Below, one piece after another: positions 52,626 through 64,000 of a stretch of 64,000 bases of DNA. The notes under the pieces were generated by a model, which ran no database searches, was not told the origin of the DNA, and saw only the letters and a list, made by a program, of their open reading frames with translations. Source of the DNA: Brachycybe producta (lineage: Eukaryota > Arthropoda > Diplopoda > Playtdesmida > Andrognathidae); NCBI GenBank assembly GCA_036925085.1, contig JAUPFP010000013.1:2877155-2941154 (forward strand), given 5' to 3'. Made by a program: the position numbers and the translations under genes. Each line of letters starts with the position of its first letter. The stretch's first letter is position 1.

Positions 52626-53914
52626 TGTAGAAAATAGTCTAACTTAATTCTGTTTTTTAATTTACTTATATAAGGCGTGGATCCCATATTCTGCTTTATT
52701 TCGCGTTTCAAAGATTCTGCACACATTACAGTCGAAAATTCATCAAGGGCAGTTTTGAATGCATAAAAGATGGAAGAAAAAATAGAAAGAGGAGCCATAA
52801 AGGAATGTTGAACCGAAAGAACACCTTCCTATTGGCTGATATAACCTGTAGGCCTGCTCCTACATAGAAGAAGAAGAAAAAACTGTTTTCGCACAACTTT
52901 CTGCCAATTAAATCAAATAAAATGACATGAATTTAAACTGGACAAATTACACTTTCAATTGTAATTTCAGTCGATAATTCTCAGCATGTAGGAACTTGGC
53001 CTAAGTGTCTAAAACCAATTCTTCTGCTATAGAAACTAGATAATATGCAAACCCACTGATCTACACAAATCTGTTCAGGCAATGTGCATGATAACTAAAA
53101 CAATCAAGTAAATTTACACAACTGTTTTTAATATTTTATAACTTTGATCTTGTACATATTTTCTTGTTAATTTAGTGGTTTTGCAAATTATTTAGGTTTT
53201 ATGCAGAAAAATTGCATTTTTTTTACTTTTGAATGTAACATAAAAAAATTCTTAGATAAAAATAAAAAATGATAACAATTGAAATGTTGAATAACAGCTG
53301 ATGTGTAATTATTTTTTTTTTTAGAAAAAAAATTTTTTGTAGAAAAAAAACGAAATGAAAAATAAATGTTAATCACAAAAAATCATCCATAAAAACTAAT
53401 TAAAAAAGTATGCATAGTTTATTACGTGATTAATAAAAAAAATGTGATTTAAATTTTATATCGTATAAGTTATTAATTATATAACCATTTGTCACGAATG
53501 AAAATCAATTTATGGCCTTATGGAAAAAAAAGGCTAAAAAAACTGCAAATTACAAAAAAAAAATCTAGACTTACGAGAGATTGATTTATTATTGATTAAA
53601 AATAGAAGACGAAAAGTTATAAGTCAACATATTAAAAAAAATGCGTTTATTAGTTCTCATTTTTTCCACCAGATGACTTCATAAAAATCGTTAAGAAACC
53701 TTTATAATTATCATCATCATCATCATCTTAGAAGAAAATAAAAGGAAAAATGTTATCAGGATGAAACAATGCAAGGATTGAAACAGAACAAAGAAACTAT
53801 CAGATGTGCGCCCCCGCACATATTGACTAAGAAGGGAGGGGGGGGGGGGGGGGGTCGGGGGCGCGGTGCTAGACTCTCTTTCCAAAGCCAAATTTCTTAT
53901 TTTAATAATATAAT

Positions 53915-54167
53915 TTTTTACTCGCTTTTATTTAACTTCATAATTTATTTGTTTGTTTGTCCACCACCACCTTCTTAAATATTTGAAAGAAATTCACACT
54001 GCAAGGGTTTGAACCTATGATCATCATTAACATGGGCTGAGACACTAACCACTACACCAATAAGACAAGAACAGATTACCAGATTACATCTTGTTTTATT
54101 TTTTAGACTTTTTTTTATAAAAGCGAGTATCACAAAAACAACATGTTTTTTGTTTAATTTTCTTGTT
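53915..54167 (-). mobile_element. tRNA-derived SINE, copy 2
   Basis: Minus-strand A box TTGGTGTAGTGGTTAG and B box GGTTCAAACCC are closer to the tRNA consensus than in copy 1. The tail TTTAACTTCATAATTTATTT and the far end TGTTTAATTTTCTTGTT are shared with 9658-9912. Confidence 0.82.
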
Positions 54168-55185
54168 ATATTTTAATTCATATATTTTAATTTACATGGC
54201 ATTAGAAAATGCTATTACTTTTATGGCTCGTTTTTACACTTGCCAGAATTCGTAAGAAAAATATTTTTTTAAAAAAGTGTTAGCTTTCTGCTCGCAAATA
54301 AAAAAGCAATTATATCTAACTAGAATTAAATAATCAAGTATGGAATTAAAAAAAAACAACGTTTAATCCAATTTGCAGTCTTGCAAATTTTGGTGTAAAA
54401 CAATGAAACATTGTAAGCATTTTAGAAACAGTGCAAATTCAAGTTTCGAAAATAATAAAAAAACTAGCAACGAAAATCAACACCGTGCAAACAAACAAAC
54501 AAACAGTAAAACTAAACGGTTTATGTTTTAAACATGGCCGTCAACTATCTGCTAATTTAGAAAAATGACATACATTTACGACTTAAAACATCCCAAGTTA
54601 CATTTTCTGCTGCTGCAAACTACTTTCAGAGAGCATTTACAAAAGGATTTATTATTTGGTCGTTTTCTCATCTTACATTATTATTATATCCAGTGTATGT
54701 ATGTGTACATTGTATATTTAAGGCTTATGTGTGTATGTGTGTGGCTATCTAGCAGAATTACGAGGCATTAGTGGATTTCTAGTCTAAAGTCGAGCTATAG
54801 CCACCACCAGAAGATCCCGAAAAAAAAAAATAAGAAAGCCAGCAAGACATCATCACTTATCTCTGAACCCGTTGTCAACGGTAAATAAGTAGAAAATCCC
54901 CTCCGAGAAAAAACGTAGACAACAAACAAAATATAGTCCAAAGAAATCTCAGCTGAATATTTTATGATTTCACTATTTATATACAGTATGTATCAGATAG
55001 GCCTATGAAAGCGCACAACAAACATTACATAGACATACAGTTACACACACACACACACACACACATATATGCACATATCTAAACTACAAACATTCATTTT
55101 AAATTGCCAAATTAAGAAATAATGAAATCAGAAAACAGAAAAAAAAAGCAATGTAAATAAGTCTAGATGAAAAACAAAAATAAAT

Positions 55186-55300
55186 CAGTGCTTCTTAACT
55201 TTTATTTTGCCTATGGCAGGACATTTTTTAGATTTAGATTTGGTGGCACACTGAACATTCAAACCTCGGTACAGAATTGTACATTTTTTCCAGTAACAGA
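55186..55300 (+). mobile_element. hAT-like transposon terminus
   Basis: CAGTGCTTCTTAACTTTTAT with TTTGCCTATGGC and GGTGGCACACTG resembles the common hAT end CAGTGNTTCTYAACC. A GTGGCACAC-type fragment also occurs near 10163. No partner end was found. Confidence 0.5.
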
Positions 55301-58300
55301 ACCACATCGCGCATAAGGTTATTGATCATAGGGATGATACGCTAGATTGCTGTAGGACTAAATTTCAAATTTCCATCTGATTGGAGGACATAACAGTGCG
55401 ACATAACCACGCTGTCCAACATTGTAGTGTCTAAATAAATTTTAGTGACAAACACATGATACACATACAGGTATATGTCCGTCCAAACCTTGTGTAACAG
55501 TGCGTCGTCAGACCGTGCATGCGTACTGCCTATGATGCTTCCTAAAAACTGATTAGCGATGGAGAGCGTTGAAATTGCAACTTTTAAATTGCAACTAAAA
55601 TTGCAATACTTTTACTGTGGACACTAGTATGTATAACCGTCTGCAACATTTTTTTGGGGGGTATTGTCAGGTTGAGACTACAAAATAATGACCTTAGGAC
55701 CAGATGTAGGCGAACAAAATTCATAATAAATAAATAATATCAAATTTAGGGTGGGGCAAATACCACCCCAGCCTAACTGTGGGCGATCATGCTGGTATCA
55801 CTTTATAATCTGGATATTTAATATATTTATGCTTACAATCTGAAAAAAAATTAATTGCAATTTGTTGTAGTTTCTGAATGCCTCATTGAGAGTAATGTTA
55901 TTCAGATTAATATACAGTTGCCGCGCCATAATAGGAAGCTTGTGGCGTCAAAGGGGTAGACAAAAACATTAAGACTTGTGTCATTTTGTCTGATAAAAAG
56001 GGGGTAATAAAAGTAACAAAAGAATGCAAACAATCCTTTTGTTTAAAACTATTGAAAACATTTGCTATAAATCCCTTTTCTATCAGATTAATTGGCAATC
56101 ATGAATTTCTTATCAACCCCTCTGACGTCACAAGCATCCTATTACGATGAAGCAACTATACAATATAAAAAAATATAATTCTCATTAATCATAATATTAT
56201 GAGAGTTTGAAGAAAAAAAGAAGATCACATGTACACGGGTGGTCAACTGTAGTCCATTATTAGTAGTTTTCATCAAATTGCAAATGTGTCTTTTTTCTGA
56301 ACTTATAATTCTAGAACGTCTTACATGAGATCTTCTAAGATAATCTTCAAAGAAATCCTTCAAGACATCAAAATAAAGATATAAGCAATGTAATAAAAGA
56401 CATAAAGAGAGAAAGGAGACAGATGACAGAAACAACATCAAACTCATACTAAACAGTTGAGTAGAAAATATTAATAATAAGAAAAAAAAATATGGATAGG
56501 TGGCGACACCACCACCACCACCACCACTACCACCCCCAAAAAAATAATATAAACTATATGTGTATTTATGAAGGGTAGAAAAATATATATTCTTCTCTCA
56601 TAATCTCTTCTATAAAAGCTACATTATTGAGTCGTTTATGTCTTTATATTGGCATTTTTCTCTTTGCAGAAAAACTCACATCTTAAAAATTATTAATAGA
56701 TCTTCTCCTCCTCTCCCTATTTATTCGTTTGTCGTATTCCCCCTTAGTTAGTATCTCTCTTACTATTTCCAAATATGATAAGGAAACCCATCCCCTTATC
56801 ATATTATTTTGGAAGCAAAGCAATTCGCAGTGACCAAAAAAAGATTAACTTATAACTTTTTGTGTATCGTTATTTATATGTCATCTAATGAATAATAGAC
56901 AGCACAGTGTGTGTGTGTGTGTAGGACCCTATATGTGTTCCTTGGGTTTCTTCTGTCCACTGTGTTTGTCCAAATAAGTAACATTTGAGGATATATTATA
57001 TAAGACAAACTAGAATTTCCCCTCCACATACACAGAAGAAGAAGAAGAAGAAAAAAAAACCCATAATCTGGATCAATCTAGTAGAAAAAAAAAGATAAAT
57101 AAAACACAAGACTGTCACGTTGTTGTCTTCAAAATATCTGTCACTGGTATATGGTTCAAAAGGTTTTTATGAAACTCAATATAATAAGTCAGTGATGGAT
57201 TTCTTGTGATAATAAGAAATGACCAGTCAGATAGAGAGACATCTCTACTGGCAAAGCTGACTGGACATTTGCTGTGTCCGTCACACAGTTGAATATATAA
57301 TTAATTTATTCACTATATTCACGCAAGAAATAAAAAAAGAATCCTCACCACCTCTTTAAACGGAAACAGGAGAGTTTTTTTGTGAATAATAACGTGCAAG
57401 ACATTAAAGGACTTACCTCCCGTATTCTAAAACGTTAATTAAAATAAAGTTAAACTTAAAACAAGCTGTGTAAAAAAATTATCTGTAGCGAGCTAGTCGA
57501 TGAAAAAATTGTTTTTTTTTTTTTGCTTTTAGAAGTATTTTTTAAAATAAAATTGACGAGTAAGATTTAGATCCCACATACGTGAAAAAAATAGAAAAAT
57601 AGAAAGAGAAATGAAAAATCAGTAAAAAAAAAAAGTTTCACTATATTTCTGCATTCTTTTATAAATTAAGCCCCAAATTCAAGAATAAATTTATCACTTC
57701 AACATCAACTCAAATAATGGTTGGTTTTTTTTTATGTTAGGCCAAGAACCCACATGCATTAAACACACTGACTGAAAATGCAACTGAAAATATTATTTAT
57801 TAAATTATTTAAATAACTTTATTATATTTATTTTGCCTTTTTTTTCTTACTTCTGCCAAATAAATAGAATAAAATTATTTAATTAATTAAAAATCGATTT
57901 TCAGTCGGATTTTCAATTTAGTTAAATTTCTGAATGTGAAACCTTGGCCTTAAAACTCTGTTTTGAGGGTTTAAGTTGAAGTTCAAACCTGGCACATTCT
58001 CTTTATATTTGGACATAAAAACCTGAACCAACTAACTGCCTACGTGCCTCTTTATTCCCTTTAAGATAATAAATAAACAAAAAAAATTATTCATACAGAA
58101 GAAAATTCATGTATGGAATAAAATAACTGGGTGTTAGTGGACAGTGTAGACACTAGAATAACAAGTATAATATTTCATATTTATAAAGTCAAATAAATAT
58201 GAAGAAAGAAGAAAAAACCATCATTTTTTTCTTTTATAAAAGCATACAGAAAATTCACTCTTGAGTTTTGACTAAAATAGAACCTAATTCGAAGTTGGTT

Positions 58301-58342
58301 GTATATATGTATAGTGTATGTAGACACTATATATATACTAAA

Positions 58343-58344
<2 letters not shown>

Positions 58345-58414
<70 letters not shown>
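58345..58414. repeat. (TA)n microsatellite
   Basis: About 70 bp of TA dinucleotides. The Ile-Tyr reading frames on both strands are artefacts of it. Confidence 0.95.
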
Positions 58415-58417
<3 letters not shown>

Positions 58418-58849
58418 CATATAGATAAACTAAAAGATTCATACAAAATTAATATGGTATTTGAAACATATTCAAAAACAATTTTACAGCCATTGGGCTG
58501 TGACAAAATCATTTCTAAATACACCAATGAAACCCCCCAAACATTTCATTCGAATCAAAGCTAAAAATATATATTATGTGGCACACGTAAAACGCCCCTT
58601 CTCTAAAAATGAGTACCAAGTACAATGTATATAAAAAAACCTTAGAATTTCAAACTTTAAATTCAAAATTAAAACATTTGTCGAAAGCTAACGAAGTTAT
58701 TGAATTATGAATTAGAAAAGCCGTATTTTAAGCCTTTTTTTAAAACTTTTTTTTACTAAATATAAGACTTTTTTTTATAATTTTAATATATTTTACAGTA
58801 TTTACATTTAACATAAGTTATGAGATTACTTTTATGTTAAGATATTTTA

Positions 58850-59080
58850 CGAACAGCTAGTTGATTTTCAAACTCTGGTTTTAGTCTTCACTTTAGAAGA
58901 ACTTGAAAGTTTGTTAATATAAACTTTTTATTAACAAAAAAAAATCTTTTTTTAACATTGGATCATTTTGAAACTAACATAAAAAGCTTATTTTAAAATA
59001 AATTAACATGAAAAAAATGCCATTAAGTGATTGGGCTACTTAATTTTCCATCCGAAAAAAACAAACAAAATAAACAGTTC
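58850..59080. mobile_element. Family F3 foldback element, copy 6 (degraded)
   Basis: Left: AACAGCTAGTTGATTTTC and CTCTGGTTTTAGTC. Right: CATAAAAAGCTTATTTTAAA and ATTAAGTGATTGGGCTAC. Confidence 0.6.
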
Positions 59081-59115
59081 AATCAACATTTACAATTTAA
59101 AACTACTTTTTTACC

Positions 59116-59169
59116 ACATTTCTGAAAACATAATTAAAAGAACCGTTTTAATTATGTTCTCAGAAATGT
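59116..59169. repeat. Hairpin with 24 bp arms, 6 bp loop
   Basis: ACATTTCTGAAAACATAATT then AAAA, loop GAACCG, and the complement ending TCAGAAATGT, with one mismatch. It lies just beside the F3 copy at 58850-59080. Confidence 0.8.
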
Positions 59170-59927
59170 CTACCAAAAAATGACTAGTTATAGTTGAAAC
59201 GTCATTTTCAAAATTCAAAAACTTTAGTTATTTTTTTAGTTAATCTGTTTCACTTTTTGTATAAGTAAACTTTAGGTATTTTTTTAATAAAAAAAACTGT
59301 CTAAAAATTAAAATAGTTACATGTAGCTTGTATATAGGTTTTTTTTTAGATATTCAATCTTAAATATAACTCGTTTTACCTGTGCCATCTGATATCTACA
59401 TAAAAAGAAAATAAATGAAGAAAAAGAAGGGGGTGGTGGGGAAAAAAAGAAGAAAATGTCCCCAAAGATTCTAGTCTAAACAATAGTTGAACAAACATGT
59501 TTCTTTTGCAATAATGATGTTAGAGAGAAAGGAGTCTCACTAAACAGTGGCTTTTGCTTTAGGAGCAAAAAAAGAAGAGAAAATGTTGTTGCAACAGTTT
59601 ACTCATCCGTTATTACAGAGATAGAAAAAAGAAGGTAAACGAAAGAAAAATAAGATCTATCTATTTGGAATATAACGTTTTCTCGCTCCAATGAATCACA
59701 GGAGAAATAAAATTCGAAAGATTCTATTTTTTTTGCCTCCTTTCTTCTTTTTTTTTGTCTCAATGTCGATTGATATATTTAAGTAAATAAATTTCTTTTG
59801 TTTTCGAGCAAACTTCTAGCGTTTATCTATCACAAGTTTTTTTTTTCAAGCAAATATTCAATATTTTGGTTACTTTGATATTTGATAACATTTATTTTTT
59901 TAAAAAAAAACTTTAATGTGATATTTA

Positions 59928-60483
59928 TTTAAAGAGACCCCATTACCTCCAGAAAGTTCTTGTTAAAATATTGTCAAGAATTATTCAACAATTACCAAAA
60001 CGATTTTTAAAATTTAAAATAAGTGATTAATATAATTTAAAAAATTAAAAATCAGTTGACTTCATGTAAATGGACTTTATCAGATAGATGCGCCACCAAA
60101 CAACAGACATTGGCAGCAAAAAACCCAAGGTATACTCCTCTACTCACATTGCTTTCCTTTCAAAGTACTATGGATTTAATATTTCAATTAGTCCACACAG
60201 AAGGTTGTATTGAGTTGAATATGAATTTAATACCTATATTTCATTAAGAAATTCTGGAAATGTGAGGTGACAACCTTTGCAACAAAAATGGGGGAGACTT
60301 TCTTTTTTAAAAAAATTTAAAATGGCGTCGTTTTGATGACTCATGAAAAGTCACTTCATTTTTAATTTTTTTTATGGTTTTATTCACTTATTTTAAAATT
60401 TAAAAATAGTTTTGACAATCGTTGGGTAAGTTTTGACAATATTTTGAAAAAAAAAATTCTGGAGGTAATTGGTGTCTTTAAAG
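59928..60483. mobile_element. Family F5 inverted-repeat element
   Basis: Left end TTTAAAGAGACCCCATTACC TCC; right end GGAGGTAATTGGTGTCTTTA AAG. The arms extend about 100 bp through AATATTGTCAA and TTTAAAATTTAAAATAAGTGA. The interior shares blocks with the gene A intron copy. It is non-coding. Confidence 0.75.
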
Positions 60484-61854
60484 TCTGTTATTTAAAAAAA
60501 ATATATATAATGATGATAACTAGTAAAAAAATAAAATGTAAAAACAACATCAAGAAAAACAAAAAGATTCTCGTCAAGAAAGATGAAAATGTTTAAGTTT
60601 TGACCTGCTCTCTCCTGAAGATGGGCAATCACTGAAAGTCAATGTTGTCTATAGCAAAGAAAAGCAAAGCAAAAAAAAAAAACGCCCTAAAGGCAACCAT
60701 CAATTCCATGATTCAATTTCCACTTTAGGAATAAGAGGTTCTTTGTAAATTCCCAACTCCCCTCCACTTTTCCTTCTTTATATACCCTTTATATATATAT
60801 GTGTTACAGTCAGGACCCGAATTCTAAGAAAAGTAGTTTTAACCAAAATTGTCAAAAAAGATGATTTTCTTTTCTTGAAAAAATATATTATTTATTTTAT
60901 TAAATCGTGATTAAATAAATGATTTGAAGTTTTTTTTGTGTACCTAAAAATATCTTTTCGCACTTTTAAAATAAAACTTTTTGTGACAGTTTGAAAAAAC
61001 AAGGTTTGGACCAAACAATTATAAATTATCATTTATGTCAACAAAAATACAGAATCTGTAAAAAAAATGGTTTAACTAGATTTAAGTGATTTAAACTGAC
61101 AACCAATGCAATCAATTTTAAGTCGAAAAACAACTGAGGTTTAACTTTTTTTAAAAAAAAACTTTTTAGAAAATCAGCTGTAATTGATTTAATCTTGATT
61201 TCATCATTTTTATAATTTCTTCCAAATGCCGATTTTTCCTAAATAAAAATAGTTAAAACTAATCATTTCCTTCTCTCCAAATGAAAATTAGTTTCAAACC
61301 TAGCCTAATACCTTGTATACACACATGAGTTAAATGAATTCAAATTAAATGTGTTTAGGTGAATTATACGGAATCCAGTTAAGGACACATGAACCAAATA
61401 AAAATTGACTTGTATTATTAATATTTTAAATTTAAATACTAAATCAATATTTTGTCAATAGTTTATATATTTTATTTTCAGATTATTAACTGAATAAGTT
61501 GGATTCAACACATTGTTTGTTTGCCCTTCACAGCTCTCTGTAGAACACGTTTATTATTTAAATGCATTTAAATTATGAGGTGTGTACTAGGTATTACCCT
61601 AACTAATCTACCCAGCTAGACCCTAACCAAAATTGAAAGGTAAATGAAATAGGTATTTGCCGAATTCGGGCTTCCACTGTAACAATTTATAAAGAAAGCA
61701 TCCGTCTTTTTTCACTTGATTTACCATTATATTGTTACTGTCTTACCCTATGGACTTGTGAATCAAGTTAAACTAACACAAAGGTATATATAAATAATTA
61801 AATGAAAAAAAATATAACAACAATAAGGAAAAACAGAATTTCATTAAGACGTTT

Positions 61855-62215
61855 TATGAACAGCTGATTTTCGATCTCGAATTATTCTATATTTCAAAAC
61901 CAAGACTAAAGAAAAATTAAAAATGTATTAAAACTAGAATGATACCTAAATCACTTAATATTATTTTAAAATGTTGAAATCTTTCAAAGTAAACTTTTTA
62001 TATAAACAAAATTATAAAAAAATATCATTTGCTTAAAACTTTTACATTCTCAAACTCGCATAAAAAGCTTATTTTAAAATACATTAAGATGAAAATATCC
62101 TTAGGTTATCATGCTAGCTTCCTACTTTCTAAAGCACTTAAGCCTCTAAAACAAAATTGTAATTGATATAAACATACACTTTAAATAAATAGAATCTCTT
62201 AATTTAAAATACTAG
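61855..62215. mobile_element. Family F3 foldback element, copy 7
   Basis: Left: GAACAGCTGATTTTCGA and AACTAGAATGATACCTAAAT. Right: GCATAAAAAGCTTATTTTAA and TAGCTTCCTACTTTCTAAAG. Confidence 0.6.
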
Positions 62216-63774
62216 CATTTTTTCATCCTTTAAAATAAACTTTATTGGCAAGTTCTTATTCTTCATTCCAGTTTTGGTCTTTTTTTTCTGTCAACATTTT
62301 TAACCTTTTCAATTATTTTTCTTCTAAAAAAAAGTGAAACAACTAAAACTATAAAACCCATAACAATGCATTTTTAATCTCCTAGAAAAATTTTGTGAAA
62401 TTTTTTGAAAAATTTTTTGCAAAAAAAAAAGTATTATTTTACACCATAACCTAGACCTAAAATGAGATAGTTCTCTATACGTAAACCACATAATCATTTA
62501 GAATATGGTTTCATAACATAATTATCTATCTCAAAGAGTAACTATGGAAAGGGAGAATAATAAAAAATATGCAAAAATAAAAACATAAACCTAATCTAAA
62601 GTGATATACAATAAAAAAGGTGATTTTAAATAAAATGCCAAGAAAAGAAAAAAAAATTTCGCAAAATAAATCATGAAACTTTTCTTTTGTGTTACGTTAC
62701 AATAATATTAAAAAGAGAAGAAAAAAATCCCTTAATACAGAGACAGTACATGTCTACACGATAACCCCCCCCCCCCCCCTCCAGCCTATTCCAAACTTAA
62801 GTGCTTAAATGCACGTTAAGCCGATCTCGAATAGATACTATCAGCTCAACATTTCATCGCAAATGAATGTAATCCGATTTTGTACAATTTTTTTTTTAGT
62901 CTTTTTTATTTTCATTTTCGTTTTATTTCATTCTTCTCTTCTAATACTTTTTAAAAAAATCTATTTACTAAACTCAATAATATAGGGGAACCTTTATACT
63001 GCTTGGCGCAGAAAAAATGTGTCCGGTTTGAAAACGGCCAGATATAACAGAAATCTAAAAACATGGTTAAGGAACCAATACCTCAATCCGTAACAAAATC
63101 GTTTAAAATTAAATATCTTAGAACAAATCAAAACGTAAATAGTTTTACAAATAGCTGTTAGCGTTTGTTCTCAGACATACATGTCTATTGTATAGTCGTT
63201 ACCTATAGGGCTAAATAGCAAATCATAATTATACAAAATGCATGTTTCTCACTATTCTTGCTGATAATAAAATAAAACCAACTTTTCAAATGTCTTCAAA
63301 AATGTGTTTCAGTTTTTTTTTTGGGGGGGGGGGGAAATACATTTTTATAATTTGTTAGCAATGATTTAAAATTACAAAAGTGTAACTTTTACAATTTCTG
63401 AGGTAATTATTTAACTCACAAAGTTTGCATAAAGTTCACAAAACGCATTATCACGGTTCCAACACACTTCGGATACATTATAATTCACGTACCATACGAA
63501 AACAATATTTACAATAATGTTTAATCAATAATGAAAATGCACAAATTGTATAATCTTTGAAAATTTGTATAATTCCACTTGAATTATATTTTTAAAAAAC
63601 TCTACAAAGAAAAAAAAAATTCTACAAAGGGTTTCTTAAACTAAATCATTTTCTATTTGAATTTGATGGCATTGCTTCTCATTATTGCAGATATTAATTC
63701 CTTTAAGTGTTTAACTCCTTTTGATTTTTTTTTTCTATATAAGATACCATTTTACTTACATAAAACAAACAAGT

Positions 63775-63995
63775 GTTTATGCATATTTTGCATAAAATGC
63801 CGAATTGTACGAAAAACAATTTGCACATTATTGAATTTTTATTGGCATAAAACGAAAAATTTTCTTGCGTAGTTACCATTATGGAAGTTTTATTTTTTAT
63901 TTGCATAAAATTCATAATTTCCTTCCAAAAGAAAACAATTTGAACATTGTTGAGTTTTTATTTGCATCAAAGTTTTAACCTTAATAAATAATCTT
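63775..63995. repeat. Dispersed repeat with two internal units
   Basis: GAAAAACAATTTGCACATTA TTGAATTTTTATTGGCATAA recurs about 120 bp later as GAAAACAATTTGAACATTGT TGAGTTTTTATTTGCATCAA followed by AGTTTTAACCTTA. A third copy is at 18266-18325. Confidence 0.55.
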
Positions 63996-64000
63996 TACCG

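Larger units (their letters stand above)
52260..64000. other. Region after the sulfotransferase, no gene recognised
   Basis: About 11.7 kb in which no open frame resembles a protein and no tRNA or rRNA gene is seen. It carries the HS3ST 3' UTR, a SINE (53915-54167), a hAT-like end (55186), F3 and F5 elements, a hairpin (59116-59169), an (AT)n run and a dispersed repeat at the far end. Confidence 0.7.

Noticed and set aside
58181-58564. Ile-Tyr repeat proteins
   Set aside because: Direct translations of the (TA)n microsatellite.

Overview
This is a strongly AT-rich, intron-rich eukaryotic nuclear window. It holds four protein-coding genes in a background of short non-autonomous transposons, foldback elements and simple repeats. 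The juvenile-hormone-binding/takeout-like (TULIP) genes point to an arthropod. The full DEDD nuclease PARN, the AT richness and the roughly 31 kb intron fit a medium-to-large arthropod genome, but the species cannot be fixed from sequence alone. All gene calls come from reading splice sites and family motifs by eye; no database search was run.

Layout. Positions 96-5176 (minus strand) hold the 5' fifteen coding exons of PARN, the poly(A)-specific ribonuclease; its 3' end lies left of the window. About 1.6 kb away, in divergent orientation, lies the first of two tandem plus-strand two-exon genes for secreted TULIP/JHBP-like lipid-binding proteins: gene A (6736-9245) and gene B (10800-13574). 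Each has a short signal-peptide exon with a phase-1 junction, an intron of about 2 kb, and one exon carrying the whole domain. From 13575 to 20083 I see no gene. From 20084 to 52259 (plus strand) lies a complete two-exon heparan sulfate 3-O-sulfotransferase (460 residues) split by a 30.8 kb intron. From 52260 to the end there is no convincing gene.

Repeats. At least five families of short inverted-repeat elements recur. The most frequent has about seven copies. One palindromic family has 11 bp target duplications (Mutator-like) and a CRE-type TGACGTCA core, and sits just upstream of both TULIP genes. There is also a tRNA-derived SINE (two copies), hAT-like termini, several near-perfect hairpins, minisatellites, (CT)n and (AT)n tracts, and many poly-G/C runs.

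Quality note. Two otherwise intact coding exons (PARN exon 3 and the gene B signal-peptide exon) each carry one extra base in a homopolymer. Consensus errors are the simplest explanation, though real lesions are not excluded. The genes do not form one pathway: PARN trims mRNA poly(A) tails, the TULIP pair probably binds hydrophobic ligands outside the cell, and the sulfotransferase modifies heparan sulfate in the Golgi.
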